Positions 14,046-14,845 of a DNA stretch of 14,845 nucleotides are shown piece after piece; the stretch's first letter is position 1; the number at the start of each line of letters is the position of its first letter. Both the position numbers and the translations under genes were made by a program. The notes below the pieces were generated by a model. It searched no databases. It was not told where the DNA came from and saw nothing but the letters and a program-made list of their open reading frames with translations. The stretch covers positions 1 through 14,845 of the forward strand of contig JBBSHJ010000081.1 in the NCBI GenBank assembly GCA_038253135.1, written 5' to 3'. This DNA is from JBBSHJ01 sp038253135 (GTDB lineage Bacteria > Actinomycetota > Actinomycetes > Mycobacteriales > QHCD01).

Positions 14046-14575
14046 CGGCTGCCCCCGGCTGGGGCCCGGTGCGGGGCGGCCGCGGCCTCGAGCCGGGCCT
14101 GCGTGGGTCCGCGCCAGATCTGACAGATCGCCAGGGCCAGCGCGTCGGCGGTGTCAGCCGGTGTGGGCGGCTCGGGCAGGCGCAGCACACGGGTCACCAT
14201 ATGCGTGACCTGCGACTTGTCCGCCCGGCCCGAGCCGGTGACCGCGGCCTTGACCTCGCTCGGCGTGTGCAGGACGACGGGGATGCCGTGCCGCGCGGCG
14301 GCGACGATGACGACGCCGGACGCCTGCGCGGTGCCCATCACGGTCCGCAGGTTGTGCTGGCTGAAGACCCGCTCCACCGCGACCAGGTCCGGCCGGTGCG
14401 TGACGATCCGCTCCTCGATCGCCTCGGCGACGGCGAGCAGGCGGTGCGCGACATCCGATCCGGCGACGGTGCGTACGACGCCGAAGTCGACGGCGATCAG
14501 CGGCCGGCCCGCTGCTCCGTCCACGACGCCGTACCCGCACCGGGTCAGCCCGGGATCGACTCCCAGCACCCGCAC
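14042..14575 (-). CDS. ruvC: Holliday junction endonuclease RuvC
   Basis: RuvC cuts Holliday junctions symmetrically after RuvAB migration. From GTG 14575 it has 177 residues. The four metal-binding acids are in place: Asp7 (MRVLGVDPGLTRCG), Glu68 (VAVERVFSQHN), and Asp141 and Asp144 (ADTADALALAIC). I chose GTG 14575 because GGAGG (14588-14584) is 8 bases upstream and the protein then begins at the usual MRVLGVDPG. The longer frame from TTG 14605 would start inside the SOS box and adds ten residues untypical of the family. It leads the ruvC-ruvA-ruvB operon, coupled to ruvA by a 4-base overlap. The C-terminal 20 residues are Ala/Pro-rich. A yebC-like gene, often found upstream in this phylum, is not seen. 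Confidence 0.97.
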   Translation of the reverse strand: MRVLGVDPGLTRCGYGVVDGAAGRPLIAVDFGVVRTVAGSDVAHRLLAVAEAIEERIVTHRPDLVAVERVFSQHNLRTVMGTAQASGVVIVAAARHGIPVVLHTPSEVKAAVTGSGRADKSQVTHMVTRVLRLPEPPTPADTADALALAICQIWRGPTQARLEAAAAPHRAPAGGSR

Positions 14576-14597
14576 CTGGACTGCCTCCGTCCGCCGT

Positions 14598-14613
14598 CCG
14601 AACAAGCGTTCGA
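14598..14613 (-). promoter_or_regulatory. LexA/SOS box upstream of ruvCAB
   Basis: The minus strand reads TCGAACGCTTGTTCGG. This matches the actinobacterial LexA site TCGAAC-N4-GTTCGA at 11 of the 12 defined bases; only the last differs. It lies 23 bases upstream of the ruvC GTG and just downstream of the -10-like TAGCGT, so bound LexA would cover the transcription start. DNA-damage induction of ruvCAB through LexA is known in mycobacteria. Confidence 0.85.
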
Positions 14614-14616
14614 CCC

Positions 14617-14622
14617 ACGCTA
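14617..14622 (-). promoter_or_regulatory. -10 element for ruvCAB (TAGCGT)
   Basis: TAGCGT on the minus strand fits TANNNT and sits three bases before the SOS box. Transcription would start near 14610, inside the box, leaving a leader of about 35 bases with GGAGG before GTG 14575. No clear -35 hexamer is seen, as is common in this phylum. Confidence 0.5.
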
Positions 14623-14684
14623 GTGCAGCCGCGCCGGGCCGGGCCGCATCTCAGTGCGTGTCCCCCAGCGCGGTCGCCGGCGGC

Positions 14685-14845
14685 TCAGCCGGGCAGGTCG
14701 GCGTGAGCCGTGCACGGATCGGGACCAGGAATCAGCGCGCCCACGTCGATCAGCCAGCCGTGCAGCCGGGTCGGCGGGAGCCTCAGGCGCAGCCGCCGAC
14801 GTTGACGTCCAAGCCATGCGGTCAGTCCGCCACAGCCGCCATGAC
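14685..14845 (-). CDS. Possible C-terminal end of an unidentified gene entering from the right edge
   Basis: One minus-strand frame is open from the window edge to TGA 14687-14685. It includes RLPPTRLHGWLIDVGALIPG followed by PDPCTAHADLPG, which reads more like protein than the neighbouring frames. I do not recognise a family, and it does not resemble the end of YebC, the usual neighbour of ruvC. About 53 codons are visible and the start is outside. It ends about 63 bases before the ruvCAB -10. Chance openness in GC-rich DNA is a real alternative, so confidence is low. Confidence 0.25.
   Translation of the reverse strand, partial: HGGCGGLTAWLGRQRRRLRLRLPPTRLHGWLIDVGALIPGPDPCTAHADLPG

Noticed and set aside
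14576..14605. Longer ruvC start at TTG 14605
   Set aside because: It would begin inside the SOS box, adds ten residues untypical of RuvC, and has no ribosome site, while GTG 14575 has GGAGG at 8 bases.

Overview
The window is high-GC DNA with dense GTG starts and 4-bp start/stop overlaps. It carries the gene order ruvC-ruvA-ruvB-yajC-secD-secF-apt-relA facing a cyclophilin gene. That order is a hallmark of Actinomycetota; the same block exists in Mycobacterium as Rv2594c to Rv2582. I cannot assign a genus. No rRNA, tRNA, CRISPR array, insertion sequence or phage gene was seen.

Left part (1-3385), accessory. The left edge holds the start of a YjbR/MmcQ-family gene (minus strand) whose reading frame is broken by a probable 1-base loss. 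Divergent from it is a two-gene operon, a MarR-type regulator overlapping an epoxide-hydrolase-like alpha/beta hydrolase. A promoter-like element suggests its mRNA is leaderless, and an inverted repeat could be an operator. A type-B carboxylesterase converges on this operon across a 60-base gap holding a hairpin. These genes sit where other actinobacteria usually have a metallo-hydrolase gene and hisS.

Middle part (3849-8495). A membrane-anchored cyclophilin (plus) converges on the bifunctional (p)ppGpp synthetase/hydrolase Rel (minus). The Rel frame stays open well upstream of its first conventional start codon. In that extension a good Shine-Dalgarno sequence and a -10 element lead to an ACG codon. 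Between rel and apt lies the frameshifted C-terminal relic of an ABC-transporter ATPase. apt (adenine salvage) overlaps secF.

Right part (8492-14845, all minus). yajC-secD-secF encode the accessory part of the Sec translocase. SecD carries a long low-complexity insert built from two different tandem repeats. The yajC-secD spacer contains a strong hairpin and three 16-bp-period direct repeats. ruvC-ruvA-ruvB (Holliday-junction processing) are translationally coupled and preceded by a near-perfect actinobacterial LexA/SOS box that also settles the ruvC start. A hairpin and a new promoter separate ruvB from yajC, so the block is probably at least two transcription units: SOS-controlled ruvCAB, and yajC-secDF-apt. 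rel has its own promoter-like element.

This is mostly a well-known housekeeping region. I did not find a convincing undescribed system. The points most worth checking are the rel start codon, the ABC relic, the yajC-secD leader and the SecD repeats.
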